A stretch of DNA of 25,522 nt from NCBI GenBank assembly GCA_002344895.1, contig DDUR01000023.1, positions 1-25,522 of the forward strand, given 5' to 3'. Position 1 is the first letter of the stretch; the number at the start of each line of letters is the position of its first letter. A program made the position numbers and the translations under genes. Positions 1 to 6,891 of this stretch are shown piece by piece. The DNA is from Ignavibacteria bacterium UBA2333. GTDB taxonomy: Bacteria > Bacteroidota > Ignavibacteria > Kapaibacteriales > Kapaibacteriaceae. Below the pieces are notes generated by a model, which saw nothing but the letters and a program-made list of their open reading frames with translations, was not told the DNA's origin and did not search any database.

Positions 1-87
1 CCTGCCACCCCATCTTCCCCCACCATCCCCCATCTGCCTCCCCATATCTCGTATCTTCCCCGATCATCTACGAAGAACGGGAAGACG
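1..87 (+). promoter_or_regulatory. C-rich leader upstream of the acyl-CoA ligase gene
   Basis: This stretch precedes the ligase start and is strongly C-rich on the coding strand, with several runs of four or five C. It holds CCCACCATCCCCC at 19-31, which recurs in the sense orientation upstream of purB (25471-25483) and, with one mismatch, upstream of etfA (6052-6064). A weak match to the Bacteroidota -7 element, TATCTTCC, lies at 52-59. GGGAAG just before the ATG is only a poor Shine-Dalgarno. The region is cut by the window edge, so the full promoter is not visible. Confidence 0.4.
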
Positions 88-1893
88 ATGTACTCAACGA
101 TTCCGGCGATGTTTCTCGATGTGTGTTCGCGGTTTTCCGGGGAACGCAGTAAACCTGTCTACGGACGGAAGGAGAACGGCACGTGGGTGACGATATCACA
201 TGATGTGCTACGTGAGGAGGTTGAGGCCTTCGCCGCAGGGTTACTTGCCGATGTTGTTGTGCCCGGTGAACGGGTGGGTATTCTCTCCGAGAATCGTATT
301 GAATGGGCCGTAGCCGATTTTGCACTCGCAGCTCTCGGATGTCCAGACGTGCCGGTGTTTCCATCGTTAACATCCGAACAGCTTGCCTTTGTCTATGCGG
401 ATTGTGAAGCATCGTGTGTGATCGTTTCGAATACGTTACAACTATCCAAGATTCAGGCGATTCGCGACCGGTTGCCCCTTTTGCGCCATGTCATTGTGTT
501 CAACGAGATAGCAGACCTGCCACCAGGGTGTTTGCGATATGCAGATGTGCTTGCCAGTGGACGTCAACGTGGTAGTGCTGGTCAACGACGGCAGCAGTTT
601 GAAGCAATGGCAGAACGTATTCGAACGGATGATTTGCTAACGATTATCTATACCAGCGGAACGACGGGGAATCCAAAAGGTGTGATGTTAACACATGGGA
701 ATATAACGTCGAATATTGCCGGTGCTCTTGAAGCCATTCCTATGAATGATTCCGATGTGTTGCTGAGTTATCTTCCGATGTGCCATGCCTATGAACGGAT
801 GGCAGGGTATTACCTGGCCTTTGCCGTTGGGGCAACAACGTACATGGCAGAGAGTATTGAAACCGTTGCGGAAAATCTCCGGGAGACTCGTCCGACGGTG
901 ATGACGTCGGTGCCGCGGTTGTTTGAACGTATCCGACTCCGCATACTCGGTACAATTGATCGTGACGCTCCCCATAAACGTCGTATCGCACGCTGGGCAC
1001 TGTCCGTTGGTAGTCGATGGGAAGGGGGCGAACGGGGCCCCCTGATTGCCGCTCAACGTGTTCTCGCAGAGAAACTTGTCTTTTCCAAGATCCGTCAGCG
1101 TCTGGCACCACAACTTCGGTTCTTTGTGAGTGGTGGAGCTGCGTTAAACGTTGAGGTGGGACACTTCTTTTCGATGTTGGGTATTCATATCCTGGAAGGA
1201 TATGGTCTCACGGAAACGTCACCGGTTCTTGCCGTCAATCGTGTTGGTACTGAGGAACTTGGTACCGTCGGGCCACCCCTACCAAATGTTGAACTACGTT
1301 TAGCCGATGACGGAGAGATTCTCGCTCGAGGTCCCAACATTATGAAGGGTTATTGGCGAGATGAAACAGCCACAGCTGCTGTTATTGATACAAACGGTTG
1401 GTTTCACACCGGTGATATTGGAACGTTTACGGCCGATGGTAAACTTCGAATTACGGATCGAAAGAAAAACATTCTCATCAGTAGTGGTGGCAAGAACATT
1501 CTACCGGGTCCGATTGAAGCGTTGGTTGTAACGTCACCCTTTATCGAACAAGTACTGCTGATTGGTGATGGACGCGAATTCTGTACGGCACTGATTGTTC
1601 CGGATAGAACGTACGTAGAATCGTGGTTTGCGGAGAAACGAAAAACCTTTGGTTCGTGGGAATCAGCATTGAATGATGAAGAACTGCGTGCTGCACTTCG
1701 TGACGATCTGTTCCGTCGGCAGCGCGACTTAGCAAAACACGAACGAATTCGTCGTTTTGCCCTTCTCAATGAACCCTTTACCGTTGAAAACGGTTTGTTA
1801 ACACCAACACTAAAGATCAAACGCCGTGAGGCCGAACGACGCTATGCATCGGTAATCGATGGTTTGTATCGCGAAGCGACAACGGATATCTGA
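88..1893 (+). CDS. Long-chain acyl-CoA synthetase / AMP-forming fatty acid ligase (FadD15-like)
   Basis: Predicted to activate a fatty acid with ATP to acyl-adenylate and then acyl-CoA. The 601-residue protein has the adenylation P-loop YTSGTTGNPKGV at residues 188-199, the YGLTETSP adenylate-binding motif from 372, FHTGDIG for ribose binding, and a C-terminal TLKIKR segment with the probable catalytic lysine (K576 or K578). Length and order match the long-chain acyl-CoA synthetase family. It is the first gene of an operon ending in a type III polyketide synthase and a methyltransferase, so it probably supplies the fatty acyl-CoA starter. The stop is 10 bases before the next start. The variable segment GGERG (about 313-317) is encoded by the repeated DNA motif at 1025-1038. 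Chain-length specificity cannot be read, and a general role in beta-oxidation with etfAB remains possible. Confidence 0.9.
   Translation: MYSTIPAMFLDVCSRFSGERSKPVYGRKENGTWVTISHDVLREEVEAFAAGLLADVVVPGERVGILSENRIEWAVADFALAALGCPDVPVFPSLTSEQLAFVYADCEASCVIVSNTLQLSKIQAIRDRLPLLRHVIVFNEIADLPPGCLRYADVLASGRQRGSAGQRRQQFEAMAERIRTDDLLTIIYTSGTTGNPKGVMLTHGNITSNIAGALEAIPMNDSDVLLSYLPMCHAYERMAGYYLAFAVGATTYMAESIETVAENLRETRPTVMTSVPRLFERIRLRILGTIDRDAPHKRRIARWALSVGSRWEGGERGPLIAAQRVLAEKLVFSKIRQRLAPQLRFFVSGGAALNVEVGHFFSMLGIHILEGYGLTETSPVLAVNRVGTEELGTVGPPLPNVELRLADDGEILARGPNIMKGYWRDETATAAVIDTNGWFHTGDIGTFTADGKLRITDRKKNILISSGGKNILPGPIEALVVTSPFIEQVLLIGDGREFCTALIVPDRTYVESWFAEKRKTFGSWESALNDEELRAALRDDLFRRQRDLAKHERIRRFALLNEPFTVENGLLTPTLKIKRREAERRYASVIDGLYREATTDI
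1025..1038 (+). repeat. Dispersed motif GGGGCGAANGGGGC, copy 1 (N=C)
   Basis: Exact match to the 14-mer that recurs through the window, here on the plus strand. It encodes part of GGERG in a variable linker of the ligase. It is followed directly by CCCC, creating a short GGGGCCCC palindrome. Confidence 0.75.
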
Positions 1894-1903
1894 GGGTCAA
1901 TCC

Positions 1904-2701
1904 ATGGAATTACGTGAGGCATTTAAGCGACGACGGACAACAAACGGTCCGTTTGATGGTCGACCCGTTTCCGCTGAGCATCAGCGGATGATTATTGAAG
2001 CAGCGAGCCGTGCACCGAGTCACTTTAACAGTCAGCCATGGCGGTTTGTTCTCATCGATGACACGCAGGTGCGTGGAAAAATTGCCGCAATTGGTGGTCG
2101 TACGATGACGCAGTTGATGGAAGGCGGACGGTTCTTTCGCCGATATCGGAAATACTTCCGATTCAGTGAAGCAGAAATGGAAGAACGGCGAGATGGTATA
2201 CTCGTTGATAAAATGCCAGGCCCCCTTCGCCCCTTTCTCAAACAGGTCCTCACCGACAAGGCAATGAAGCTGTTGTCATCCCTTGGTGTTGCACGTTTGT
2301 TGGGTGACGATAATCGAGCGTTGATTGAATCTTCGCCACTGATCCTTGCTGTGTTGCTCACAAAGGAGGAATATGTGCCCGGTGATCTGAGTGCCTTCTA
2401 CTGCACTCTGTCCATGGGAATGGCTGTTGAACATATCTGGTTACTCTGCGCCGATCTTGGAATGGGAATACAGTTTATCAGTACACCGATGGAGATTCCT
2501 GGAGCGTGGGACGAACTCAAGACAATACTTGAGGTTCCGGAAGATCTTGAGCTTATGGCCTTGTATCGACTCGGTTACGTCCCAGCCGATGCGGAACGTC
2601 CGCGTATTGACTGGAAGAGTGATCATCGTAAACGTGTTTCACAGTTAGCATTCCGGAATACGTGTGCGACAGTTGAGCCGGATGGCCCAGAGGTGCTATG
2701 A
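1904..2701 (+). CDS. Nitroreductase-family FMN oxidoreductase
   Basis: A 265-residue protein of the FMN-dependent nitroreductase family, which reduces nitro groups, quinones, enones or other acceptors with NAD(P)H. Visible hallmarks are the N-terminal arginine cluster KRRRTTNGPF, the APSHFNSQPWRFVLI phosphate-binding region, and the late segment GLGMGIQ-like LGMGIQFI followed by LYRLGYVP. The start at 1904 is chosen because MELREAF begins the family domain and an AGGG lies about 8 bases upstream; an in-frame ATG at 1859 would overlap the ligase and add an unrelated leader. Its stop overlaps the polyketide synthase start (ATGA). In this operon it may reduce a fatty substrate or tailor the polyketide product. 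Known two-gene alkylpyrone loci do not require such an enzyme, so its job here is open. Confidence 0.85.
   Translation: MELREAFKRRRTTNGPFDGRPVSAEHQRMIIEAASRAPSHFNSQPWRFVLIDDTQVRGKIAAIGGRTMTQLMEGGRFFRRYRKYFRFSEAEMEERRDGILVDKMPGPLRPFLKQVLTDKAMKLLSSLGVARLLGDDNRALIESSPLILAVLLTKEEYVPGDLSAFYCTLSMGMAVEHIWLLCADLGMGIQFISTPMEIPGAWDELKTILEVPEDLELMALYRLGYVPADAERPRIDWKSDHRKRVSQLAFRNTCATVEPDGPEVL
2220..2233 (-). repeat. Dispersed motif GGGGCGAANGGGGC, copy 2 (N=G)
   Basis: Exact match on the minus strand, opposite in direction to the host nitroreductase gene. It encodes GPLRP in a poorly conserved loop between PGPL and the next helix. Confidence 0.75.
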
Positions 2702-3756
2702 AGGTCTACCTTGCCGGATTGGGTACGGCAGTTCCACCGTATGCCGCTGGACAGAGTGAGGTGCGTTCTATTGTTGAGTCGATGTTCACGGATCTGCCCG
2801 AAAAACTTCGGAAGGTTCTCGAAACGTTTCATCACGATCATATCCAACGTCGATACTTTGTTCGTCCACCCGAATGGTATGCCGAAGAGCGTGGTTTTGG
2901 TGCGATGAACGACGTCTTCCTTGAGGAAGCAACACGTCTCGGTGCGACTGCTGCAAAACGAGCCCTGGCGGATGCCGGCCTACAACCAACGGATGTGACG
3001 ACGATTGTTGTCGCAACGTCAACCGGAATGGCCGTCCCGAGTCTGGATATCAGAATTGCCCAAGCGCTCTCCATGTCAACATCGGTGGCCCGACTTCCGA
3101 TTGTAGGCCTTGGATGTGCGGCAGGGGTGTCAGGATTATCACGAGCCGCAGAGATATGCCGAGGTATACAAGGAAGGACGGTTCTGTTTGTTGCAGTGGA
3201 AACGTGTAGTGTGACGTTTCAGCGGAACGACATGTCGAAGTCAAACCTCGTGGGTACCTCTATCTTTGCTGATGGTGCAGCTGCCGTCGTAATTACGTCA
3301 GAGGCAGGTGACAAGGGTGCGTTGGAGATTGCCGAAGGGGCATCCAATACCTTTCCGGATACGTACGACATTATGGGATGGGATGTTGTGGATGCTGGAT
3401 TAAAGGTGAGGTTCTCGCGCGACATTCCGTCGTTTGTAGAACAACATCTTGGACCTGTTCTGTCTGACACACTGACGCGCTGGAACATCAATCTCCCGGA
3501 GAATATGGCACTTGTTCCACATCCTGGTGGAGCAAAGGTTATTGACGCTTATCGTCGAATTCTACCTTCGATGTCTGAGTACGATGAACGTGTAGCGCGG
3601 AGAATACTTGCCGAGTATGGGAATATGTCGAGTCCAACGGTTCTGTTTGTTCTTGATGCGGCACGACGTGCCTGGACGTCAAACATTCGTGACGTTGTTC
3701 TGGTTGCACTAGGACCCGGATTTAGTGCCGAACTTCTGCATCTTCGGCGTACATGA
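2698..3756 (+). CDS. Type III polyketide synthase (chalcone/stilbene synthase family; alkylpyrone or alkylresorcinol synthase-like)
   Basis: Predicted to extend an acyl-CoA starter with malonyl-CoA and cyclise the product to a pyrone or resorcinol. The 352-residue length is typical. The catalytic triad is complete: Cys140 in GLGCAAG, His275 in PHPGGAK and Asn309 in YGNMSSPT. The C-terminal GPGFSAELL loop is also typical of the family. The ATG overlaps the nitroreductase stop, and its own TGA overlaps the next ATG, indicating translational coupling. The order ligase, reductase, type III PKS, ICMT-like methyltransferase parallels BpsA-BpsB of Bacillus subtilis (alkylpyrone methyl ethers) and SrsA-SrsB of Streptomyces griseus (methylated phenolic lipids). 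Whether the product is a pyrone or a resorcinol cannot be told from the sequence. Confidence 0.92.
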   Translation: MKVYLAGLGTAVPPYAAGQSEVRSIVESMFTDLPEKLRKVLETFHHDHIQRRYFVRPPEWYAEERGFGAMNDVFLEEATRLGATAAKRALADAGLQPTDVTTIVVATSTGMAVPSLDIRIAQALSMSTSVARLPIVGLGCAAGVSGLSRAAEICRGIQGRTVLFVAVETCSVTFQRNDMSKSNLVGTSIFADGAAAVVITSEAGDKGALEIAEGASNTFPDTYDIMGWDVVDAGLKVRFSRDIPSFVEQHLGPVLSDTLTRWNINLPENMALVPHPGGAKVIDAYRRILPSMSEYDERVARRILAEYGNMSSPTVLFVLDAARRAWTSNIRDVVLVALGPGFSAELLHLRRT

Positions 3757-4295
3757 AGTCATCCCTAACAATCATCGCGCTTCTTACAACGGTCATTCTG
3801 CAACGACTCGTAGAACTCGTTATCGCACGTCGGAATGAGCGTCGAGCTCGAGCACGAGGAGCTCGGGAATTTGGCGCATCACATTATCCGTTGTTTTTCC
3901 TTCTGCATATAGGTTGGATTCTGGGAACAGCATTTGAAGGTACGATGTGGCCATTTTTTGAACCTTCCTTTCCTGTCACCATGATCTTTCTTGTCCTGTT
4001 TCTTGGTGCACAAGCATTACGATATGCAGCCATTGTTGCTCTGGGCGAACGATGGAACACTCGCATACTTGTGGTGGAAGGGGAGCCCTACATTCGTCGT
4101 GGTATATATCAATATCTGGCTCACCCAAACTACGTGGCCGTTTGTCTGGAACTTTTTGTTGTTCCGATGGCCGTGGGAGCGTTGTATACGGCGATGATTG
4201 CCACGTTCGTAAATGCCGTAATTCTTCTCAGGTTCAGACTACCTGCAGAACGTGAGGCACTACACCTCTTACAACGAAACAACCCGATCGATTGA
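3753..4295 (+). CDS. Isoprenylcysteine carboxyl methyltransferase-family membrane O-methyltransferase (BpsB/YpbQ-like)
   Basis: A 180-residue integral membrane protein with several hydrophobic segments and the conserved C-terminal ICMT/phospholipid methyltransferase region: LGERWNTRI, then GIYQYLAHPNYVAV (HPNY, SAM-binding part), a glutamate in the following helix (CLELFVVP), and RLPAEREAL near the end. Family members methylate carboxyl or hydroxyl groups of lipids at the membrane. Encoded by the last gene of the operon with an ATGA overlap to the polyketide synthase, it is best explained as the enzyme that methylates the alkylpyrone or resorcinol hydroxyl, as BpsB does. The last four codons and the stop lie inside a hairpin at 4281-4302. 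Confidence 0.85.
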   Translation: MKSSLTIIALLTTVILQRLVELVIARRNERRARARGAREFGASHYPLFFLLHIGWILGTAFEGTMWPFFEPSFPVTMIFLVLFLGAQALRYAAIVALGERWNTRILVVEGEPYIRRGIYQYLAHPNYVAVCLELFVVPMAVGALYTAMIATFVNAVILLRFRLPAEREALHLLQRNNPID

Positions 4296-4302
4296 TCGGG
4301 TT
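4281..4302 (+). terminator. Hairpin overlapping the operon's stop codon
   Basis: A perfect 9-bp stem, AACCCGATC and GATCGGGTT, closes a 4-base loop GATT. The TGA stop of the methyltransferase lies within it. No T-run follows, so it is not a classic intrinsic terminator, but it sits between the operon and a convergent tRNA gene and could act on both strands. Confidence 0.5.
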
Positions 4303-4313
4303 GGAAAGTATCG

Positions 4314-4387
4314 TACCGGAGGAGGGACTTGAACCCCCGACACACGGATTATGATTCCGTTGCTCTAACCACCTGAGCTACTCCGGC
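4314..4387 (-). tRNA. tRNA-Met (CAT anticodon)
   Basis: The minus strand folds into a complete 74-base cloverleaf. The acceptor is GCCGGAG with CTCCGGT (terminal G-U pair), discriminator A and no encoded CCA. The D arm is GCTC/GAGC, the anticodon stem ACGGA/TCCGT has loop ATCATAA (anticodon CAT after T33), and the T arm carries GGTTCAAGTCC. Elongator Met is the likeliest identity. A CAT-anticodon tRNA-Ile with lysidine modification cannot be excluded by eye. The closed terminal pair argues against an initiator. Confidence 0.93.
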
Positions 4388-4394
4388 AGGGCCA

Positions 4395-4402
4395 CAAATA
4401 TA
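4395..4402 (-). promoter_or_regulatory. Candidate -7 promoter element (TATATTTG) for the tRNA
   Basis: TATATTTG matches the Bacteroidota consensus TAnnTTTG and ends 7 bases before the tRNA 5' end, the spacing expected for a start at or near the mature end. I see no clear -33 TTTG. The tRNA may also be read through from the nuclease gene. Confidence 0.55.
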
Positions 4403-4426
4403 CGGCATCTTCGTTAGAATGTACCG

Positions 4427-4454
4427 CTCAGAATTTGTCGCTTAGAATTTGTCG
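4427..4454. repeat. 14-bp tandem duplication across a stop codon
   Basis: CTCAGAATTTGTCG is followed directly by CTTAGAATTTGTCG, with one mismatch. On the minus strand this repeats the last codons of the nuclease gene (Asp-Lys-Phe-stop): the first unit ends the gene with TAA, and the second carries the same words with TGA two bases out of phase. Confidence 0.85.
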
Positions 4455-5074
4455 ATGCGGCTTAACTCATCACGAATCCGTGCAGCCGTTTCGTAGTCTT
4501 CGATACGAATGGCATGCTCAAGATCTCGTTCAAGACGCTGGCGATAACTCAGGTGACGATCCACTTCTTCGTCGGGCTGTTGTTGTGGAAGTTTGAAGAC
4601 CTCACCTTCGGTATCCTCTTCCTCATCATCAACGTCGTCAGCCTCTGAAAACGATTCACCTTCCTGCTGTTCTTCGGTACTGAATCCAGCCGTTGAGAGC
4701 ACATCTTCGTTCACAAAGATGGGCACACTAAAACGGACGGCTAGGGCGATGGCATCACTCGGCCGTGCGTCGATCTCAAGTCCGGAATACTCAAAGTTCA
4801 GCACGGCATAAAACGTGCCTTCCGTGAGCGTTGTGATACACACGTCGCGTAACGTTGCTCCCAAACCCTCAATCACGTTCTTGAGCAGATCGTGCGTCAT
4901 AGGGCGTGGTGGACGGTTACCCTCAAGTTCGGTGACGATGGCCATTGCCTCCGTTTGACCAATCACGATGGGTAATCGGCGTGGACCTTCCAGCTCCCGC
5001 AGGACAAGGGCATAGGCACCCTTCGACTTGGGATTCTCGCTCAGTCCGAGTATGTCTACCTGTACCTTGTCCAT
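4442..5074 (-). CDS. Bifunctional nuclease (BFN/DUF151) domain protein with C-terminal UVR motif
   Basis: A 210-residue protein. Residues 1 to about 130 form the BFN/DUF151 domain, recognisable from LPIVIGQTEAMAI, RPMTHDLL, and the run from YAVLNF to DARPSDAIALAVR and PIFV. A very acidic linker (EADDVDDEEED) joins it to a UvrB/UvrC-type UVR motif, from LERDLEHAIRIEDYETAARIRDELSRI. BFN-family proteins have been reported to have nuclease activity, and UVR motifs bind UvrA/UvrB-like partners, so a role in nucleic acid quality control is plausible but unproven. uvrA lies further upstream on the same strand, probably in another transcription unit. The start is 7 bases after the etfA stop, so it is likely co-transcribed with etfBA. 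Confidence 0.88.
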   Translation of the reverse strand: MDKVQVDILGLSENPKSKGAYALVLRELEGPRRLPIVIGQTEAMAIVTELEGNRPPRPMTHDLLKNVIEGLGATLRDVCITTLTEGTFYAVLNFEYSGLEIDARPSDAIALAVRFSVPIFVNEDVLSTAGFSTEEQQEGESFSEADDVDDEEEDTEGEVFKLPQQQPDEEVDRHLSYRQRLERDLEHAIRIEDYETAARIRDELSRIDKF

Positions 5075-5081
5075 ACGTCCG

Positions 5082-6035
5082 TTAATGTTTACCGGTCACA
5101 CCGGCAATCTTTTCCGTGAGTTTTGGAAGAACGTCAAAAACGTCACCAACAATTCCATAGTCAGCAACCTTAAAGATTGGTGCCTCTTTGTCCTTGTTGA
5201 CGGCGACGATGATACGACTCGACGACATGCCGGCCAGGTGTTGAACAGCGCCCGAGATCCCACAGGCAACATACATACTTGGCGATACGGTTTTGCCTGT
5301 TTGTCCAACCTGCTCACGGTGTGGACGCCATCCGGCATCAACAACGGCACGGGAGGCGCCAACAGCGGCACCAAGTGCCTTGGCCAGGTTTTCAACGAGG
5401 GTAAAGTGTTCAGGTCCTTTAAGACCGCGACCACCAGAGACAACGATGTCGGCTTCGGCAACGTCGACTGTTCCTTCGTTCCGGACAATGTTCGTTACAA
5501 CCGATGAACGAATGTCGGCAACGGACGGACTAAAGTTCTCAATCGTTGGTGTGGTTGCCGTCTCTGCCAGGCGAGCTGTAAAGACGTTCGGGCGAAGCGT
5601 AAGAACCGTTGTTGATGTGGTAGAACGCACGGTAACGAGGGCCTTACCGGCGTAGACAGGGCGGACGGCACTTCCATCGGCATTGAGTTCAACACAGTCA
5701 GCCAGAAGTCCAGCTTCGAGGCGCACTGCAAGTCGTGGTGCAAGGTCCTTACCAGTTGACGTTGCCGAAAGCAGAACATACGTAGCACCAACCTTACGAG
5801 CTGCCTCTGCGATGGCAGCAGCGGCACGGCCGTTCGCAAAGGATTCGAGGCCAGCCGATGTAATGTTCAGGCACGACGTAAGGCCGTATGCACCGGCGGA
5901 GGCGATTTGTGCTTCTGTGCCACCAATGATGACGCCAGTAACGGTTCCGCCGAGGATTCGTGCGGCTGTGAGTGCTTCGTACGACGATCTGCGCAGACCG
6001 TTGCCACTGTGTTCAAGAACGACAAGGATGTTCAT
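5082..6035 (-). CDS. etfA: Electron transfer flavoprotein, alpha subunit
   Basis: The FAD-binding subunit of the soluble ETF heterodimer, which passes electrons from acyl-CoA dehydrogenases to the quinone pool through ETF:quinone oxidoreductase. The 317-residue length is typical. The N-terminal half (MNILVVLEHSGNGLRR) is the variable adenine-nucleotide-like domain. The C-terminal FAD domain shows GGRGLKGPEHF, SRAVVDAGW, the ETF-alpha signature MYVACGISGAVQH and NKDKEAPIF, VADYGIVGD. It lies 38 bases downstream of etfB. A C-rich motif (CCCAACATCCCCC) sits in that short spacer. Pairing with the acyl-CoA ligase nearby fits fatty-acid oxidation, but the two operons are convergent and may be unrelated. 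Confidence 0.95.
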   Translation of the reverse strand: MNILVVLEHSGNGLRRSSYEALTAARILGGTVTGVIIGGTEAQIASAGAYGLTSCLNITSAGLESFANGRAAAAIAEAARKVGATYVLLSATSTGKDLAPRLAVRLEAGLLADCVELNADGSAVRPVYAGKALVTVRSTTSTTVLTLRPNVFTARLAETATTPTIENFSPSVADIRSSVVTNIVRNEGTVDVAEADIVVSGGRGLKGPEHFTLVENLAKALGAAVGASRAVVDAGWRPHREQVGQTGKTVSPSMYVACGISGAVQHLAGMSSSRIIVAVNKDKEAPIFKVADYGIVGDVFDVLPKLTEKIAGVTGKH

Positions 6036-6051
6036 GTGATGTTCGGGTTCT

Positions 6052-6064
6052 GGGGGATGTTGGG
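6052..6064 (-). repeat. C-rich leader motif before etfA (CCCAACATCCCCC)
   Basis: In the sense direction this spacer motif matches 12 of 13 bases of the CCCACCATCCCCC found upstream of the ligase gene and purB. It ends about 16 bases before the etfA start, in the place where a Shine-Dalgarno would be expected, and none is visible. Confidence 0.45.
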
Positions 6065-6073
6065 TGTGATGAA

Positions 6074-6820
6074 TCAGATGATTTTTGCTTCTTCGTGAAG
6101 CAGGCGAACGACTTCGGAGAGGTCCGTATCAGTATCGCCAAACATCTTGTTCAAACGCTTACGGTCAGGTAATGTCATCGTCGTCGTTTCAACACGGGCC
6201 GTTGCCGCCGCTGGAGAACGTTCTTCGATGGGTTTCGACTTTGCCTTCATGATATCCGGCAGTTTCGGATATCGTGGATCGTTGAGTCCCTTTTGTGCAG
6301 ATATCACGCAGGGTAATGATGCCGTTACCACTTCGCGTCCACCTTCTATGTCGCGTTCGGCAGCAACGTCCGTTCCGGTAATCGTCAGTTTTGACGTCAT
6401 CGAAACATTTGGCCATCCAAGCATTTCGGCAACCATGGACGGAACAACAAAACTGTCGTGGTCAATACTCTGACGTCCGAAAATGATGACGTCCGGTTGC
6501 AGCGACGTTGCTACATCGGCCAGGCTTGAGGCAACAACCCAACTGTCACTCCGTGCCTCGTCCTTAACGATGATGGCCGTGTCGGATCCCATTGCCAATG
6601 CGGTACGCAGGACTTCTTTTGCCGTGTCTGGTCCAACCGTGACGGTTGTAACCGTACCACCGTGAGCTTCCTTTAAACGAAGGCCTTCTTCGATGGCAAA
6701 TTCATCGTAGGGATTCAGAATAAACTTGACGCCTGCTGGATTGATGCTCTTGCCGTCGGCACCAACGGCAATCTTCGTTGCCGTATCCGGTACCTGGGAG
6801 ATGCAAACAAGTATGTTCAT
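6074..6820 (-). CDS. etfB: Electron transfer flavoprotein, beta subunit
   Basis: The AMP-binding partner of etfA. The 248-residue protein begins MNILVCISQVPDTATK and has LNPYDEFAIEEGLRLKE. It contains the nucleotide-loop region FGRQSIDHDSFVVPSMVAE and the ETF-beta signature VTASLPCVISAQKGLNDPRYP, with PDIMKAKSKPI after it. It is the first gene of the etfB-etfA-nuclease set. A -7-like element TATCTTTG lies 44 bases upstream, next to a hairpin at the end of the exporter operon, which argues for its own promoter. Confidence 0.95.
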   Translation of the reverse strand: MNILVCISQVPDTATKIAVGADGKSINPAGVKFILNPYDEFAIEEGLRLKEAHGGTVTTVTVGPDTAKEVLRTALAMGSDTAIIVKDEARSDSWVVASSLADVATSLQPDVIIFGRQSIDHDSFVVPSMVAEMLGWPNVSMTSKLTITGTDVAAERDIEGGREVVTASLPCVISAQKGLNDPRYPKLPDIMKAKSKPIEERSPAAATARVETTTMTLPDRKRLNKMFGDTDTDLSEVVRLLHEEAKII

Positions 6821-6863
6821 GTGGTGCCTGGTGAGATTCGTTGATGTCGGTGTCAGAAGACCG

Positions 6864-6871
6864 CAAAGATA
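6864..6871 (-). promoter_or_regulatory. Candidate -7 promoter element (TATCTTTG) for etfB
   Basis: TATCTTTG matches TAnnTTTG exactly and continues as TTTGCGG, as in the purB promoter candidate. It would place transcription start about 35-40 bases before the etfB ATG. No convincing -33 TTTG was seen. Confidence 0.5.
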
Positions 6872-6891
6872 CGGGAATCACAATGTTCCCG
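6872..6891 (-). terminator. Hairpin spanning the stop codon of the TolC-like gene
   Basis: A 6-bp stem, CGGGAA and TTCCCG, has an 8-base loop that contains the TGA stop. It abuts the etfB -7 element. No U-tract follows, so termination is only inferred from position. Confidence 0.35.

Noticed and set aside
1859..1903. Upstream ATG for the nitroreductase
   Set aside because: It overlaps the ligase end and adds a basic peptide unrelated to the family. The ATG at 1904 has an AGGG upstream.
3331..3343. Half match to the G-rich motif (GAAGGGGCAT)
   Set aside because: Only one arm of the 14-mer is present; this is expected by chance.
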